The translations under genes and the position numbers were made by a program. DNA of 64,000 nt, taken from Vagococcus intermedius. Lineage in GTDB: Bacteria; Bacillota; Bacilli; Lactobacillales; Vagococcaceae. The first letter of the stretch is position 1; every line of letters starts with the position of its first letter. The DNA is taken from positions 62,001 through 126,000 of the forward strand of contig NZ_CP110232.1 of assembly GCF_029144185.1 (NCBI RefSeq), read 5' to 3'. Below the pieces are notes generated by a model, which saw nothing but the letters and a program-made list of their open reading frames with translations, ran no database searches and was not told where the DNA came from. Below, in pieces: positions 6,882 through 16,001 of this stretch.

Positions 6882-7787
6882 GTGAATAAAACTAAAATTA
6901 TGGCTGATTTGCCAAACATGAGATTATTATTTGATGAACCGTTGTCCAATTATACCTTTACGAAAACCGGTGGACCGGCAGATGTACTTGCTTTTCCTAA
7001 AAATACGAATGAAGTAAAAGAATTAGTTGATTATTGTAATCAAGAAGCGATCCCTTTTATGGTATTAGGAAATGCTAGTAACTTAATTGTACGTGAGAAA
7101 GGGATTGCTGGTGTTGTCATGATGTTAGAAGATATGGCAGAGATGGTAATTGAAGGAACTGATTTGGTAGTTGAAGCAGGAGCCAAGTTGGTTGAAACAG
7201 CTAAATTTGCTTTTGAACATACCTTAACTGGCTTAGAGTTTGCTTGTGGTATCCCGGGAAGTATCGGGGGAGCGATTTATATGAATGCCGGAGCTTACGG
7301 TGGTGAAGTTGCCAATGTTGTAAAATCTGTAGACGTGGTTTGGGAAAATGGAACATTTGAAACATTAGATAATGACACGTTGAAATTTTCCTATCGTCAT
7401 AGTAAACTGCAAGAAAAATCTGGTGTGGTAATTTCTGTTCGGTTTGCGTTAGCTAAAGGAGAAAAAGAAGTTATCGGAGCACGTATGGCTGAACTAACAG
7501 AATTACGTGAATCAAAACAACCATTGGAGTATCCATCATGTGGTAGCGTCTTTAAACGTCCAGAAGGTCATTATACGGGTCAATTAATTCAAGAAGCAGG
7601 CTTGCAAGGATTAATTTGGGGTGGTGCCCAAATTTCAACTAAGCATGCTGGCTTTATTGTCAATATTGACAATGCAACAGCTACAGATTATGTTGAGTTA
7701 ATCCAACATATTCAGAAAACGATTTTAAAAGAGTTTAATGTTGTTTTAGAAACTGAAGTCCGCATTATTGGTAGAAAAGAAGCTTAA
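6882..7787 (+). CDS. murB: UDP-N-acetylenolpyruvoylglucosamine reductase MurB
   Basis: 301 residues. MurB reduces UDP-GlcNAc-enolpyruvate to UDP-MurNAc with NADPH and FAD, the second committed step of peptidoglycan synthesis in the cytoplasm. The FAD-binding region includes TKTGGPADVLAFP and the glycine-rich GIPGSIGGAIYMNAGAYGGE; the proton-donating serine is in CGSVFKRPEG. The GTG start follows a GGAAAGGA element; an in-frame ATG six codons later (6900) is the alternative. The pairing with the potABCD cluster downstream is common in Lactobacillales. Confidence 0.95.
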   Translation: MNKTKIMADLPNMRLLFDEPLSNYTFTKTGGPADVLAFPKNTNEVKELVDYCNQEAIPFMVLGNASNLIVREKGIAGVVMMLEDMAEMVIEGTDLVVEAGAKLVETAKFAFEHTLTGLEFACGIPGSIGGAIYMNAGAYGGEVANVVKSVDVVWENGTFETLDNDTLKFSYRHSKLQEKSGVVISVRFALAKGEKEVIGARMAELTELRESKQPLEYPSCGSVFKRPEGHYTGQLIQEAGLQGLIWGGAQISTKHAGFIVNIDNATATDYVELIQHIQKTILKEFNVVLETEVRIIGRKEA

Positions 7788-7821
7788 AAAAGAACGTGCG
7801 ATTATCGCACGTTCTTTTTTT
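7786..7821. terminator. Bidirectional terminator between murB and the S-component gene
   Basis: A perfect 10-bp stem, AGAACGTGCG with CGCACGTTCT, loop ATTAT, with A residues before and T residues after; it serves both converging genes. Confidence 0.9.
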
Positions 7822-8429
7822 CAATCTCTTTTATCAGGAGATAGGGAGGTAGCTTTAAAAATAGCTTTGACAATAATTGGTGTAATAATCACTGCAGCAA
7901 TTATTTCTGGCACGCCATTTGTCAAGATTGCTGCGCCAAGCACTGTCCATAGTCCTGCTGCAGTAGTGCCAAATGATTCAGCAACAGGTGTAGTATAGAG
8001 TAACCCCATTAAACCAAGAACTAAGAATGTATTGGTGAGCGTCCCAAGTGCTGCTGCAATCATGGTTGAAACTGATAATTTTTGACTTTTTTTGTATAAA
8101 ATGGTGAAAATAACGCCTGTCACGAGACCAACTATAACACGAGGTAAAACAGAAATAATTGGGTTAGTGAAGACAAGTGTATCCATTGGGGTCGTTGGCA
8201 TAGTCCATGCCCTGATTAATGTTGTTAGTCCCCACATTAAGCCAATAAACATCCCATCTTTTGTACCTAAAGTAATGGCAGCAATGATGACAGTAATATG
8301 AACAATGGTTAGACTAATTAAACCCAAAGGGATAAAGCCTAAGAATGGGACCATACCTTGAATTAGAATAATCGCCGTTAAGATGGCACGAATTGTTAAA
8401 CGGTATGTTTTATTTCTTCTATCTTTCAT
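7821..8429 (-). CDS. ECF transporter S component, probably vitamin (pantothenate-like)
   Basis: A 202-residue integral membrane protein with about six hydrophobic segments and the N-terminal TIRAILTAIILIQGMVPFLG, where small residues on helix 1 usually contact EcfT. There is no ATPase or EcfT gene beside it, so it should use the shared EcfA-EcfT module whose end is at the left edge of the window. The sequence looks most like PanT-type pantothenate S components, but substrate is not certain; folate or another vitamin is possible. AAAGGAG lies before the ATG. Confidence 0.8.
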   Translation of the reverse strand: MKDRRNKTYRLTIRAILTAIILIQGMVPFLGFIPLGLISLTIVHITVIIAAITLGTKDGMFIGLMWGLTTLIRAWTMPTTPMDTLVFTNPIISVLPRVIVGLVTGVIFTILYKKSQKLSVSTMIAAALGTLTNTFLVLGLMGLLYTTPVAESFGTTAAGLWTVLGAAILTNGVPEIIAAVIITPIIVKAIFKATSLSPDKRD

Positions 8430-8469
8430 AATAGCTCCTTTGGTGGTATTTTAGAAAATCATTGTTTCT

Positions 8470-8498
8470 ATCATAAAAAGTTAAGACTTCAAAGTCAA
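8470..8498 (-). promoter_or_regulatory. Promoter of the S-component gene with an overlapping palindrome
   Basis: Minus strand: TTGACT (8493-8498), 17-bp spacer, TATGAT (8470-8475). The perfect palindrome GACTTTGAAGTC overlaps the -35 and could be an operator. Confidence 0.7.
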
Positions 8499-8536
8499 GT
8501 TTATTTAGATTTATTTAATGGAAGTTAAGGATTGGC

Positions 8537-9544
8537 TTAATCTGTTAACTTTACTAAATAACGACCTGTCATTTTTCCTGATAATAATTGTTGAAAAGCA
8601 TCGGGTAATTCATCTAAGGACAATTCTGCCAGCGTCGTTTTTTCCAGCAAGTCTGGTAACATATCGTGAGCTAGACGGTTCCAAATATAAAGACGACGTT
8701 CAGGTGAAATATTAACAGAATCAATTCCTAAAATTGAGATGCCTCTTAAAATATAAGGTAAAACGGTCGTTTCAAAAGCAATTCCTCCAGCATTCCCACA
8801 TAGTGAGATACTACCATCATAGGCAATTTGTGGTAATAGCAGTTCTAACTGTTTTCCGCCAACAGTATCCAAGATAAAGTCGTAATTTTGTGCCATTAAG
8901 GGGCGTACTGTATCAGTTGCTAGTTCATCGGGTGTTATCACTTTAGAGATGCCCAGTTCTTTGAAGTAGTCACTAGCAAGATTTTTTTTCCGGGATAAGG
9001 CAGTGATATTATGGTAGCCCATTTTTTTCAGCATGCCAATGGCTAAACTAGCGACACCTCCTGAGGCACCTGTTACTAAGATTCTTGCTTCTGGGTGTTG
9101 ACGGAGACCTTGACGTTCTAAAGCATTGATTGAAAGTGCTGCTGTGAGACCTGCTGTCCCAAGGACCATAACTGTTTTTAAATCTAGACCTTCAGGAATT
9201 GGAACTATCCATTCCTGAGGTACTTGAGCAAATTCACTGTACCCTCCGCTATGTGAGACGCCAAGTCCATAGCCGGTTACTAATACATTTTGACCGACTT
9301 TAAACTGTGAAGAGCCTGGATCAATAACCGTACCGCTCAGATCAATTCCTGGAATCAAAGGATACTGTCGCACGACACCTGAATTTTGTTGGCTAGCTAA
9401 GGCATCTTTATAGTTCACGCTAGAGTAAGCAACTTTAATTAGGACATCTCCAGGTGATAGGTCTTGGCGAGTTTGTTTTTTGATAGTAGCGATTAAGTTA
9501 TTATTTTCTTGAAAGTCTAAGACGAGTGCATTGAAATGAGTCAT
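8537..9544 (-). CDS. YhdH/AcuI-family NADPH-dependent quinone-type oxidoreductase
   Basis: 335 residues of the medium-chain dehydrogenase/reductase fold without zinc ligands. N-terminal GroES-like part (YSSVNYKDALASQQNSGVVRQYPLIPGIDLSGTV region), then a Rossmann domain with GASGGVASLAIGMLKKMGY near residue 155. The AcuI/YhdH group reduces acryloyl-CoA or similar activated alkenes with NADPH; the physiological substrate here is unknown. Start at 9544 is chosen because AGGGGGA lies just upstream and MTHFNALVLDF fits the family; a frame from 9565 adds seven unlikely residues. It is a single-gene unit reading away from the pot operon. Confidence 0.85.
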   Translation of the reverse strand: MTHFNALVLDFQENNNLIATIKKQTRQDLSPGDVLIKVAYSSVNYKDALASQQNSGVVRQYPLIPGIDLSGTVIDPGSSQFKVGQNVLVTGYGLGVSHSGGYSEFAQVPQEWIVPIPEGLDLKTVMVLGTAGLTAALSINALERQGLRQHPEARILVTGASGGVASLAIGMLKKMGYHNITALSRKKNLASDYFKELGISKVITPDELATDTVRPLMAQNYDFILDTVGGKQLELLLPQIAYDGSISLCGNAGGIAFETTVLPYILRGISILGIDSVNISPERRLYIWNRLAHDMLPDLLEKTTLAELSLDELPDAFQQLLSGKMTGRYLVKLTD

Positions 9545-9680
9545 AATAATCCCCCTAGTAGTCATTTAGTTATCTAGTCTCAGTATAAGAAAAAAATAGA
9601 AAAAAAGCGACTTTAAATTCATTAAATTCGATTGAAATTTAATGATGAAGCTTGTATACTAGTTTTTGCTTGGTAAACAT

Positions 9681-9720
9681 TAAGTTTAGTAAAAGTATAT
9701 TTTTATCTTTTAAGTTTACT
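9681..9720 (+). repeat. Direct repeats before the pot operon, possible operator
   Basis: TAAGTTTAGT (9681-9690) and TAAGTTTACT (9711-9720) share nine of ten bases and are spaced exactly 30 bp, about three helical turns, upstream of the regulator gene. A binding site for that regulator is a plausible reading. Confidence 0.4.
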
Positions 9721-9746
9721 TTGACTATACTCGGAGGTATACGTTC

Positions 9747-10289
9747 ATGGATATAGGTAATAAAATTAAAAACTTACGAATTCAAAAAAATTTAACCCAA
9801 GAAGAATTAGGCGAACGAACTGATCTGACTAAAGGTTACATTAGTCAATTGGAGCGCAATTTAAGTTCACCTTCAATGGATTCTTTTTTTAACTTATTAG
9901 AAGTATTAGGGACAACCCCTAAAGAGTTTTTTAATGAGGAAGCAGTTGATCAAAAAGTCGTTTATGATGAAAGTGAACGGACCTTGTACTATGATGAAGA
10001 TAAGAAATATCAAGTCGAATGGTTAGTGCCGGAGTCAAATGAAAATGATATGGAACCTATTTTTTTAAGTCTAGAAGAAAAAGGAGAGTTTAAAGAATTT
10101 GGTCCATCACTGTCAGATACCTTCGCCTATGTGTTAGAAGGTGAAGTTTGTATTGAAATAGGATTACGACGCTACTTTGCTAAAAAGGGTGAGACAATTT
10201 ATTATCGTGCAACCGACACTCATCAAATAAAGAATCAATATAATGATAAAAGTAAATTGTTACTTGTCGCAACAGAATCATATTTATAG
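9747..10289 (+). CDS. XRE-family regulator with C-terminal cupin domain
   Basis: 180 residues: helix-turn-helix at about 5-60 ([30 protein letters not shown] region) and a cupin_2 ligand-binding barrel at about 110-178. Regulators of this build (PuuR-like) sense small metabolites. It lies 14 bp before potA and reads the same way, so it is almost certainly the local regulator of polyamine uptake and belongs to the same operon. CGGAGGT precedes the ATG. Direct repeats at 9681-9720 are candidate operators. Confidence 0.88.
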   Translation: MDIGNKIKNLRIQKNLTQEELGERTDLTKGYISQLERNLSSPSMDSFFNLLEVLGTTPKEFFNEEAVDQKVVYDESERTLYYDEDKKYQVEWLVPESNENDMEPIFLSLEEKGEFKEFGPSLSDTFAYVLEGEVCIEIGLRRYFAKKGETIYYRATDTHQIKNQYNDKSKLLLVATESYL

Positions 10290-10303
10290 GGAGGTTAGTT
10301 AAA

Positions 10304-11392
10304 ATGACGACTAATATAATTACATTTAGCAATGTATCAAAAAGTTATAATGAAACAAAAGTGTTAAAGAATGTCAGTTTTGAAATCGAACAAGGTAAGT
10401 TTTATACCTTATTAGGACCATCTGGTTGTGGTAAAACGACTATTTTGAGACTAATTGCCGGTTTTATTGAAACCTCTGAAGGTGATATCCGCTTAGAAGG
10501 TAAACGGGTCAATGATATTCCAGCTAATAAACGGAAAGTGAACACGGTCTTTCAAGATTATGCTCTATTTCCACATCTTAATGTTTTTGACAATGTAGCG
10601 TTTGGTTTGAACATAAAAAAAGTACCGAAGAAACAAATAGCTGCTAAGGTGATGGAAGTTTTGAAGTTGGTTCAATTAGCGGGATTTGAAGATCGTGAAA
10701 TTAGTGAAATGTCAGGGGGCCAGCGGCAACGTGTTGCCATTGCAAGAGCCCTTGCGAACGAACCAGAAGTATTACTACTAGATGAACCGTTATCAGCCTT
10801 AGACTTAAAACTAAGAACAGATATGCAGTATGAATTGCGTGAACTTCAAAAACGTTTAGGGATTACCTTTATTTTTGTCACCCACGATCAAGAAGAAGCG
10901 TTAGCTATGAGTGATGAAATTTTTGTTTTGAACAAAGGAAAAATCGTTCAAAGTGGTTCGCCAGTTGATATTTACGATGAACCAATTAATCGCTTTGTCG
11001 CAGATTTTATTGGTGAAAGTAATATTGTACCTGGACAGATGTTAGAAGATAACTTGGTACAATTTGTGGGTAAAAATTTTGAATGTGTGGATGGTGGTAT
11101 GCGTCCTAATGAGGCCGTTGAGATAATGATTCGTCCAGAAGATTTAACTTTAACCAGTATTGATCAGGGTAAATTAATCATTAAAATTGATAGTCAATTA
11201 TTTAGAGGGGTTCATTATGAAATGATCGGTCATGATGCAGAAGGAAATGAGTGGGTGGTTCATTCAACTAGAAAGGCTCAAGAAGGAACAGAAGTTGGTT
11301 TAGCCTTTGACCCTGAAAATATTCATGTCATGCGTTTTAATGAATCAGAAGAAGAATTTGATGCGCGTTTAGAAAGTTACGAAGAAGAATAG
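10304..11392 (+). CDS. potA: Spermidine/putrescine ABC transporter ATPase PotA
   Basis: 362 residues. Walker [10 protein letters not shown] near residue 38, signature [14 protein letters not shown], Walker [13 protein letters not shown]-loop VTHDQEEA, and a C-terminal TOBE regulatory domain from about 245. It couples ATP hydrolysis to polyamine uptake through PotB and PotC. GGGAGG lies before the ATG. Operon order is regulator-potA-potB-potC-potD with short or overlapping junctions. Confidence 0.95.
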   Translation: MTTNIITFSNVSKSYNETKVLKNVSFEIEQGKFYTLLGPSGCGKTTILRLIAGFIETSEGDIRLEGKRVNDIPANKRKVNTVFQDYALFPHLNVFDNVAFGLNIKKVPKKQIAAKVMEVLKLVQLAGFEDREISEMSGGQRQRVAIARALANEPEVLLLDEPLSALDLKLRTDMQYELRELQKRLGITFIFVTHDQEEALAMSDEIFVLNKGKIVQSGSPVDIYDEPINRFVADFIGESNIVPGQMLEDNLVQFVGKNFECVDGGMRPNEAVEIMIRPEDLTLTSIDQGKLIIKIDSQLFRGVHYEMIGHDAEGNEWVVHSTRKAQEGTEVGLAFDPENIHVMRFNESEEEFDARLESYEEE

Positions 11393-11404
11393 GAGGAAGA
11401 TAAT

Positions 11405-12217
11405 GTGACAACATCAAAAAGATTTTATTCCATTCCATATGTCCTGTGGTTAGGTTTATTCGTTATTGCGCCAGTTTTATTGATTATTTATCAATCATTT
11501 AAAGGAATTGATGGACAATTCACCTTAGAAAATTATCGGATTTACTTTTCTTCTTCTACTTATTTGCGTATGACACTTAACTCAGTTTTTTATGCCTTTG
11601 TTATTACAGTTATTGTATTACTTATTAGTTATCCAGCGGCTTATATTTTGAATCAGTTGAAGCATAAGCAGTTATGGTTGATGTTAATTATTTTACCAAC
11701 TTGGGTTAATTTACTATTAAAAGCGTATGCCTTTATTGGGCTATTTAGTGCACATGGCAGTTTAAATCAATTTCTATCATTTATTGGTATTGGGTCGCAA
11801 CAAATTTTATTTACGGATTTTAGTTTTATTTTTGTTGCGGCTTATATTGAAATTCCCTTTATGATTATGCCAATCTTTAATGCTTTAGAAGAACTAAATC
11901 CCTCTTTAATTAGTGCTAGTCGTGATTTAGGTGCTAATAATTGGGAAACTTTCCGTCGTGTTATCTTACCTTTGTCAATGAATGGAGTTAAAAGTGGCGT
12001 TCAAGCAGTTTTCATTCCATCTTTAAGCTTGTTTATGTTGACGAGGTTAATTGGTGGTAATCGTGTGATTACTCTAGGGACGGCAATTGAAGAGCATTTT
12101 ATGGTGACACAAAATTGGGGAATGGGTTCAACGATAGGAGTCATTTTAATCATTGCTATGATTGCTATTATGCTCTTAACAGGTGAAAAGCGGAAGAAAG
12201 GAGGGCGACGTCACTAA
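11405..12217 (+). CDS. potB: Polyamine ABC transporter permease PotB
   Basis: 270 residues with six predicted membrane segments and the permease EAA-type loop near residue 180 (ASRDLGANNWETFRRVILPLS region) that contacts the ATPase. The start is GTG at 11405, preceded by AGGAGGA; the overlapping ATG at 11403 runs straight into TGA. Its last base overlaps the ATG of potC, showing tight translational coupling. Confidence 0.94.
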   Translation: MTTSKRFYSIPYVLWLGLFVIAPVLLIIYQSFKGIDGQFTLENYRIYFSSSTYLRMTLNSVFYAFVITVIVLLISYPAAYILNQLKHKQLWLMLIILPTWVNLLLKAYAFIGLFSAHGSLNQFLSFIGIGSQQILFTDFSFIFVAAYIEIPFMIMPIFNALEELNPSLISASRDLGANNWETFRRVILPLSMNGVKSGVQAVFIPSLSLFMLTRLIGGNRVITLGTAIEEHFMVTQNWGMGSTIGVILIIAMIAIMLLTGEKRKKGGRRH

Positions 12218-13050
12218 TGAAGAAAGTTAAAATTAATTGGTCTCGCTTTTACTTAATTGCAGTTTTTATCTTATTATATTTACCAATTTTTTATCTGATT
12301 TTTTATTCATTCAATGCAGGAGGCACGATGACTCGTTTTACAGGGATTACATTGGAGCATTACCAAGCAGTTTTTTCAGATAAACGTTTAATTGGCATTG
12401 TGTTAAATACTTTTATGTTAGCCTTTCTTTCGGCTTTGATAGCGACTGTGATTGGCACATTTGGAGCAATGATGATTTATTATACTCGTAAACGAAATTA
12501 TCGAAATGCCTTGTTGAGCCTGAATAATATCCTAATGGTTTCACCAGATGTCATTATAGGAGCTAGTTTTTTAATCTTTTTCACATTCTTAGGGTTGAGT
12601 TTAGGCTTTTCATCAGTCCTTTTATCGCATGTTGCCTTTAGTATTCCAATCGTTGTTTTGATGGTTTTACCGAAATTAAAAGAAATGAATGATTCAATGC
12701 TTGATGCGGCACATGATTTAGGTGCTAACAATTGGACAGTTATTCGTAAAGTGATTTTGCCCTCAATCACGCCAGGAATTATTGCTGGTTATTTCATGGC
12801 ATTTACGTATTCCCTAGATGATTTTGCTGTTACTTTTTTTGTGACAGGAAATGGCTTTACGACGTTGTCAGTAGAAATTTACTCACGGGCTAGACAAGGT
12901 GTTAGTTTAGAAATTAATGCTCTAAGTGCGTTGCTTTTCTTATTCTCTATGCTATTGGTTGCAGGATACTATATGATTAGCCAAGGAAATTTAACTAAGA
13001 GTCAAAAAAAGCGTCGGAAAGAGCATCGAGAGGCGGTTGATAGCCTATGA
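12217..13050 (+). CDS. potC: Polyamine ABC transporter permease PotC
   Basis: 277 residues, six membrane segments, and the coupling loop AAHDLGANNWTVIRKVILPS near residue 165-185, closely parallel to that of PotB. It pairs with PotB to form the transmembrane channel. It overlaps potB by one base and potD by four, so the four transport genes are translated as a block. Confidence 0.94.
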   Translation: MKKVKINWSRFYLIAVFILLYLPIFYLIFYSFNAGGTMTRFTGITLEHYQAVFSDKRLIGIVLNTFMLAFLSALIATVIGTFGAMMIYYTRKRNYRNALLSLNNILMVSPDVIIGASFLIFFTFLGLSLGFSSVLLSHVAFSIPIVVLMVLPKLKEMNDSMLDAAHDLGANNWTVIRKVILPSITPGIIAGYFMAFTYSLDDFAVTFFVTGNGFTTLSVEIYSRARQGVSLEINALSALLFLFSMLLVAGYYMISQGNLTKSQKKRRKEHREAVDSL

Positions 13051-14120
13051 AAAAATTACAATCTTTATTAATAGGGGTCGTGGCAATAATTGGACTGTTA
13101 TTTATCGCTAGCCATCAATTAGAAAAAGCGCAAGGTTTTTCTGGGAATAATACGTTGACGATTTATAATTGGGGGGATTATATTGACCCTACTTTATTAA
13201 AAAAGTTTGAAGAAGAGACGGATTATAAGGTTAGTTATGAAACCTTTGATTCGAATGAAGCTATGTTTACTAAGATTCAACAAGGTGGTACAGCTTATGA
13301 TATCACGATTCCTAGTGAGTATATGATTCAAAAAATGATGAAAGAAAAAATGTTAAAGCCGTTGGATTATAAAAAAATCAAAGGAATGGATCAAATTGAT
13401 GCTAAATTTAAAAATCAAGCCTTTGATCCTAATAATACCTATTCTATTCCCTATTTTTGGGGAACTTTGGGGATCATTTATAATGATAAATTTATTAACT
13501 CAAAGGATATGAAAGAATGGGACGATTTATGGCAGCCGGCTTTAAAAAATAATGTCATGTTAGTCGATGGTGCTAGAGAAGTCTTAGGCTTATCTTTAAA
13601 TAGTGATAATCATTCTTTAAATAGTAAAAATCAAGCCGAGTTGTCAAACGCTAAAGAAAAGTTAATGACAATGGTCCCAAATGTTAAAGCAATTGTTGCT
13701 GATGAAATTAAGATGTATATGATTAATGAAGAAAGTGCTGCAGCAGTTTCTTTTTCAGGTGAAGCTGCAGAGATGTTAGCTAACAATCAACATTTACATT
13801 ATGTGATTCCAAGTCAAGGAACAAATCTATGGTTTGATAATATGGTAATTCCTAAAACAGTTAAAAATAGTGAAGGTGCTTATGCCTTTATCAATTTTAT
13901 GTTGCGTCCCGAAAATGCAGCTCAAAATGCTGAATATATTGGTTACTCAACACCTAATAAAGCAGCTAAAAAATTATTGCCTAAGGAAATAACTCAAGAT
14001 GAACAATTTTATCCGGCAGATTCTGTTATTAAAAATTTAGAAGTCTATCATGACTTAGGTCCGGAATATTTAGGAATTTATAATGATTTATTTTTAGAAT
14101 TTAAAATGCATCGTAAATAA
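13047..14120 (+). CDS. potD: Polyamine ABC transporter substrate-binding protein PotD
   Basis: 357 residues. An N-terminal hydrophobic segment (about 5-24) leads to the mature binding protein beginning near LTIYNWGDYIDPTLL, a PotD/PotF hallmark; FDSNEAMFTKIQQGG and SIPYFWGTLGIIYND follow. No lipobox cysteine is visible, so the protein seems to be held by an uncleaved N-terminal helix or released by a signal peptidase I cut. It delivers spermidine or putrescine to PotBC. The operon ends at the strong hairpin 14121-14148. Confidence 0.94.
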   Translation: MKKLQSLLIGVVAIIGLLFIASHQLEKAQGFSGNNTLTIYNWGDYIDPTLLKKFEEETDYKVSYETFDSNEAMFTKIQQGGTAYDITIPSEYMIQKMMKEKMLKPLDYKKIKGMDQIDAKFKNQAFDPNNTYSIPYFWGTLGIIYNDKFINSKDMKEWDDLWQPALKNNVMLVDGAREVLGLSLNSDNHSLNSKNQAELSNAKEKLMTMVPNVKAIVADEIKMYMINEESAAAVSFSGEAAEMLANNQHLHYVIPSQGTNLWFDNMVIPKTVKNSEGAYAFINFMLRPENAAQNAEYIGYSTPNKAAKKLLPKEITQDEQFYPADSVIKNLEVYHDLGPEYLGIYNDLFLEFKMHRK

Positions 14121-14148
14121 AAAGAGTTCAAATTTGAACTCTTTTTTT
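14121..14148. terminator. Terminator of the pot operon
   Basis: The perfect palindrome AGAGTTCAAATTTGAACTCT is followed by seven or more T residues. Confidence 0.92.
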
Positions 14149-14224
14149 ATTGTTTACTGGTTGTAGCTCATAAATTGAACCTATTTGTTAAATGAAATCT
14201 AACGCTTATAATACTATCTAGATA

Positions 14225-14253
14225 TTTATTAATTTGGTAGGATAGGTTATAAT
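14225..14253 (+). promoter_or_regulatory. Candidate promoter of ispE
   Basis: Perfect -10 TATAAT (14248-14253) with a weak TTTATT at 17-bp spacing, 35 bp before the ispE start. Confidence 0.55.
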
Positions 14254-14287
14254 ATGAAAGATTATAATTAAGAAGGTAGGTGAGGAC

Positions 14288-15154
14288 ATGGAGATTATTG
14301 AAAAAGCGCCAGCTAAAATTAATTTAGGGTTAGATATTTTACATAAACGTGACGATGGCTATCATGAAGTTGAGATGATTATGTCTAGTATCGATCTAGC
14401 TGACAAGTTAATTTTCCGTGACTTACCTCAAGACCGTATCTTAATTGAAACAGATAGTAGCTTCTTGCCAGTTGATAAACGCAATCATATTTATCAAGCT
14501 GTACTCCTTTTAAAAGAGCGTTTTAGTATTAAACGCGGTATTCATATAGAGGTACGTAAAAGGATACCTGTGGCAGCTGGTTTGGCTGGAGGGAGTAGTG
14601 ATGCTGCTGCGACACTAAGAGCTTTAAACCGCTTATGGCAGCTAGGACTCTCTATAGAAGAATTGGCTGAGTTAGGGGCGACGATTGGTTCGGATGTCCC
14701 TTATTGTGTGAGAGGTAATACGGCTCATGCGACGGGCCGCGGAGATATCCTAACCCCCTTACCTGATATGCCTCAGTGTTGGGTAGTGATTGTCAAACCT
14801 CGTGTTAGTGTTTCTACTTGGACGATTTTTACGGATTTAGATGTAGCTAGTTTGACTCATCCTGATGTTAATGCAATTAAACAAGCAGTACTTTCAAGTA
14901 ATTATCAAGCCTTAATAGACTCAGTAGGAAATTCACTAGAGTCTGTTACTGCTAATAAATACCCAATTGTTCAACAAATTAAAGAAAAAATGATGAAATT
15001 TGGTGCGGATGCGGCTGTGATGAGTGGCAGTGGTCCAACTGTTTTTGCCTTATGTGATAAATACTCAAGAGCACAAAGGGTCTACAATGGCCTGAAAGGC
15101 TTCTGCGATGATGTGCATATTGTTAGGACATTACAAAGTAATCAGATAGAATAA
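14288..15154 (+). CDS. ispE: 4-diphosphocytidyl-2-C-methyl-D-erythritol kinase (IspE family)
   Basis: 288 residues of the GHMP kinase family: EKAPAKINLGLDILHKRDDGYH at the N-terminus, ATP loop PVAAGLAGGSSDAAA near residue 95-110, and MSGSGPTVFAL near 240. In the MEP isoprenoid pathway it phosphorylates CDP-methylerythritol. Lactobacillales mostly make isoprenoids by the mevalonate route, and an ispE homologue kept here upstream of purR-glmU-prs is a known synteny, so its real substrate in this organism is uncertain. It has its own promoter and a strong terminator, so it looks monocistronic. Confidence 0.88.
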   Translation: MEIIEKAPAKINLGLDILHKRDDGYHEVEMIMSSIDLADKLIFRDLPQDRILIETDSSFLPVDKRNHIYQAVLLLKERFSIKRGIHIEVRKRIPVAAGLAGGSSDAAATLRALNRLWQLGLSIEELAELGATIGSDVPYCVRGNTAHATGRGDILTPLPDMPQCWVVIVKPRVSVSTWTIFTDLDVASLTHPDVNAIKQAVLSSNYQALIDSVGNSLESVTANKYPIVQQIKEKMMKFGADAAVMSGSGPTVFALCDKYSRAQRVYNGLKGFCDDVHIVRTLQSNQIE

Positions 15155-15155
15155 A

Positions 15156-15200
15156 AGCGACATTAGCTACTTAATAAAGAGCTATCGTCGTTTTTTTTTT
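15156..15200 (+). terminator. Terminator after ispE
   Basis: An AGCGACATTAGCT arm pairs imperfectly with GAGCTATCGTCG and is followed by ten T residues. Confidence 0.88.
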
Positions 15201-15253
15201 ATGAATAAGGCTTGACTGATTGTATAATTCAGTGTTATTCTTGATAAGTTCCT

Positions 15254-15274
15254 AAAACGTAAAGGTTACGATTT
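15254..15274 (+). promoter_or_regulatory. Zur-type operator upstream of adcCB
   Basis: The dyad AAAACGTAA-AGG-TTACGATTT has arms CGTAA/TTACG with A/T flanks and matches the Bacillus-type Zur consensus (AAATCGTAAT-N-ATTACGATTT) at 17 of 20 defined positions by my count. It sits 40 bp before the adcC start, where repressor binding would block transcription when zinc is plentiful. Confidence 0.7.
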
Positions 15275-15314
15275 ATAAAATAATTAATTTTTGAGAAAGA
15301 TTGGGGGAAAGAGT

Positions 15315-16001
15315 GTGATAAAACACTACATAGATGTTCAAAAAGTTACCTTCTATTATGGAGAAGAACCTGTATTGCAAGATATATCTTATCATGTAGA
15401 TCCGGGAGAATTTGTAATTTTAACTGGTGAGAATGGGGCTGCTAAGTCAACTTTGATTAGAAATACTTTAGGGCTGTTACAACCCGCAAGTGGTCAAGTT
15501 ATAGTCTCAGAAAAGAACGCTTCAGGAGAGCGTTTAAGCATCGGTTATATCCCGCAACAAGTTGCTTCTTTTAATGCTGGTTTTCCAAGTACGGTTTTAG
15601 AATTAGTTCAATCAGGTCGTTTCCAAAGAGGCCGCTGGTTTAAACGATTTACTGAAAGTGATCACCAACATGTTGAGAGAGCTTTAAAATCAGTAGGTAT
15701 GTGGGAAATGCGTCATCGTCGTGTAGGTGAATTGTCTGGTGGTCAAAAACAAAGAATTTGTTTGGCAAGAATTTTTGCAACAGACCCAGACTTATTTATC
15801 TTAGATGAGCCAACAACAGGGATGGATGAAAGCTCTCGTGGCGATTTTTATGAGTTATTGCGTCACAATGCTCATGAACATAATAAAGCAATTTTAATGG
15901 TTACCCATGATCATGAAGATATTAAAGAGTATGCTGATCGGCATATTCGCTTAGTTAGAAAGGAGGACTCTGAATGGCGATGCTTTCATATGAGTTCATG
16001 A
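15315..16001 (+). CDS. adcC: Zinc ABC transporter ATPase AdcC
   Basis: 228 residues. Walker A reads GENGAAKST: the usual Gly before Lys is Ala, a substitution I recall as typical of AdcC proteins rather than a defect. Signature [14 protein letters not shown], Walker [14 protein letters not shown]-loop VTHDHED. The GTG start at 15315 has GGGGGA six bases upstream; an upstream in-frame TTG at 15291 has none. A Zur-like operator precedes it. It overlaps adcB by 28 bp. No substrate-binding protein gene follows, so an AdcA-like protein must be encoded elsewhere. Confidence 0.9.
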   Translation: MIKHYIDVQKVTFYYGEEPVLQDISYHVDPGEFVILTGENGAAKSTLIRNTLGLLQPASGQVIVSEKNASGERLSIGYIPQQVASFNAGFPSTVLELVQSGRFQRGRWFKRFTESDHQHVERALKSVGMWEMRHRRVGELSGGQKQRICLARIFATDPDLFILDEPTTGMDESSRGDFYELLRHNAHEHNKAILMVTHDHEDIKEYADRHIRLVRKEDSEWRCFHMSS

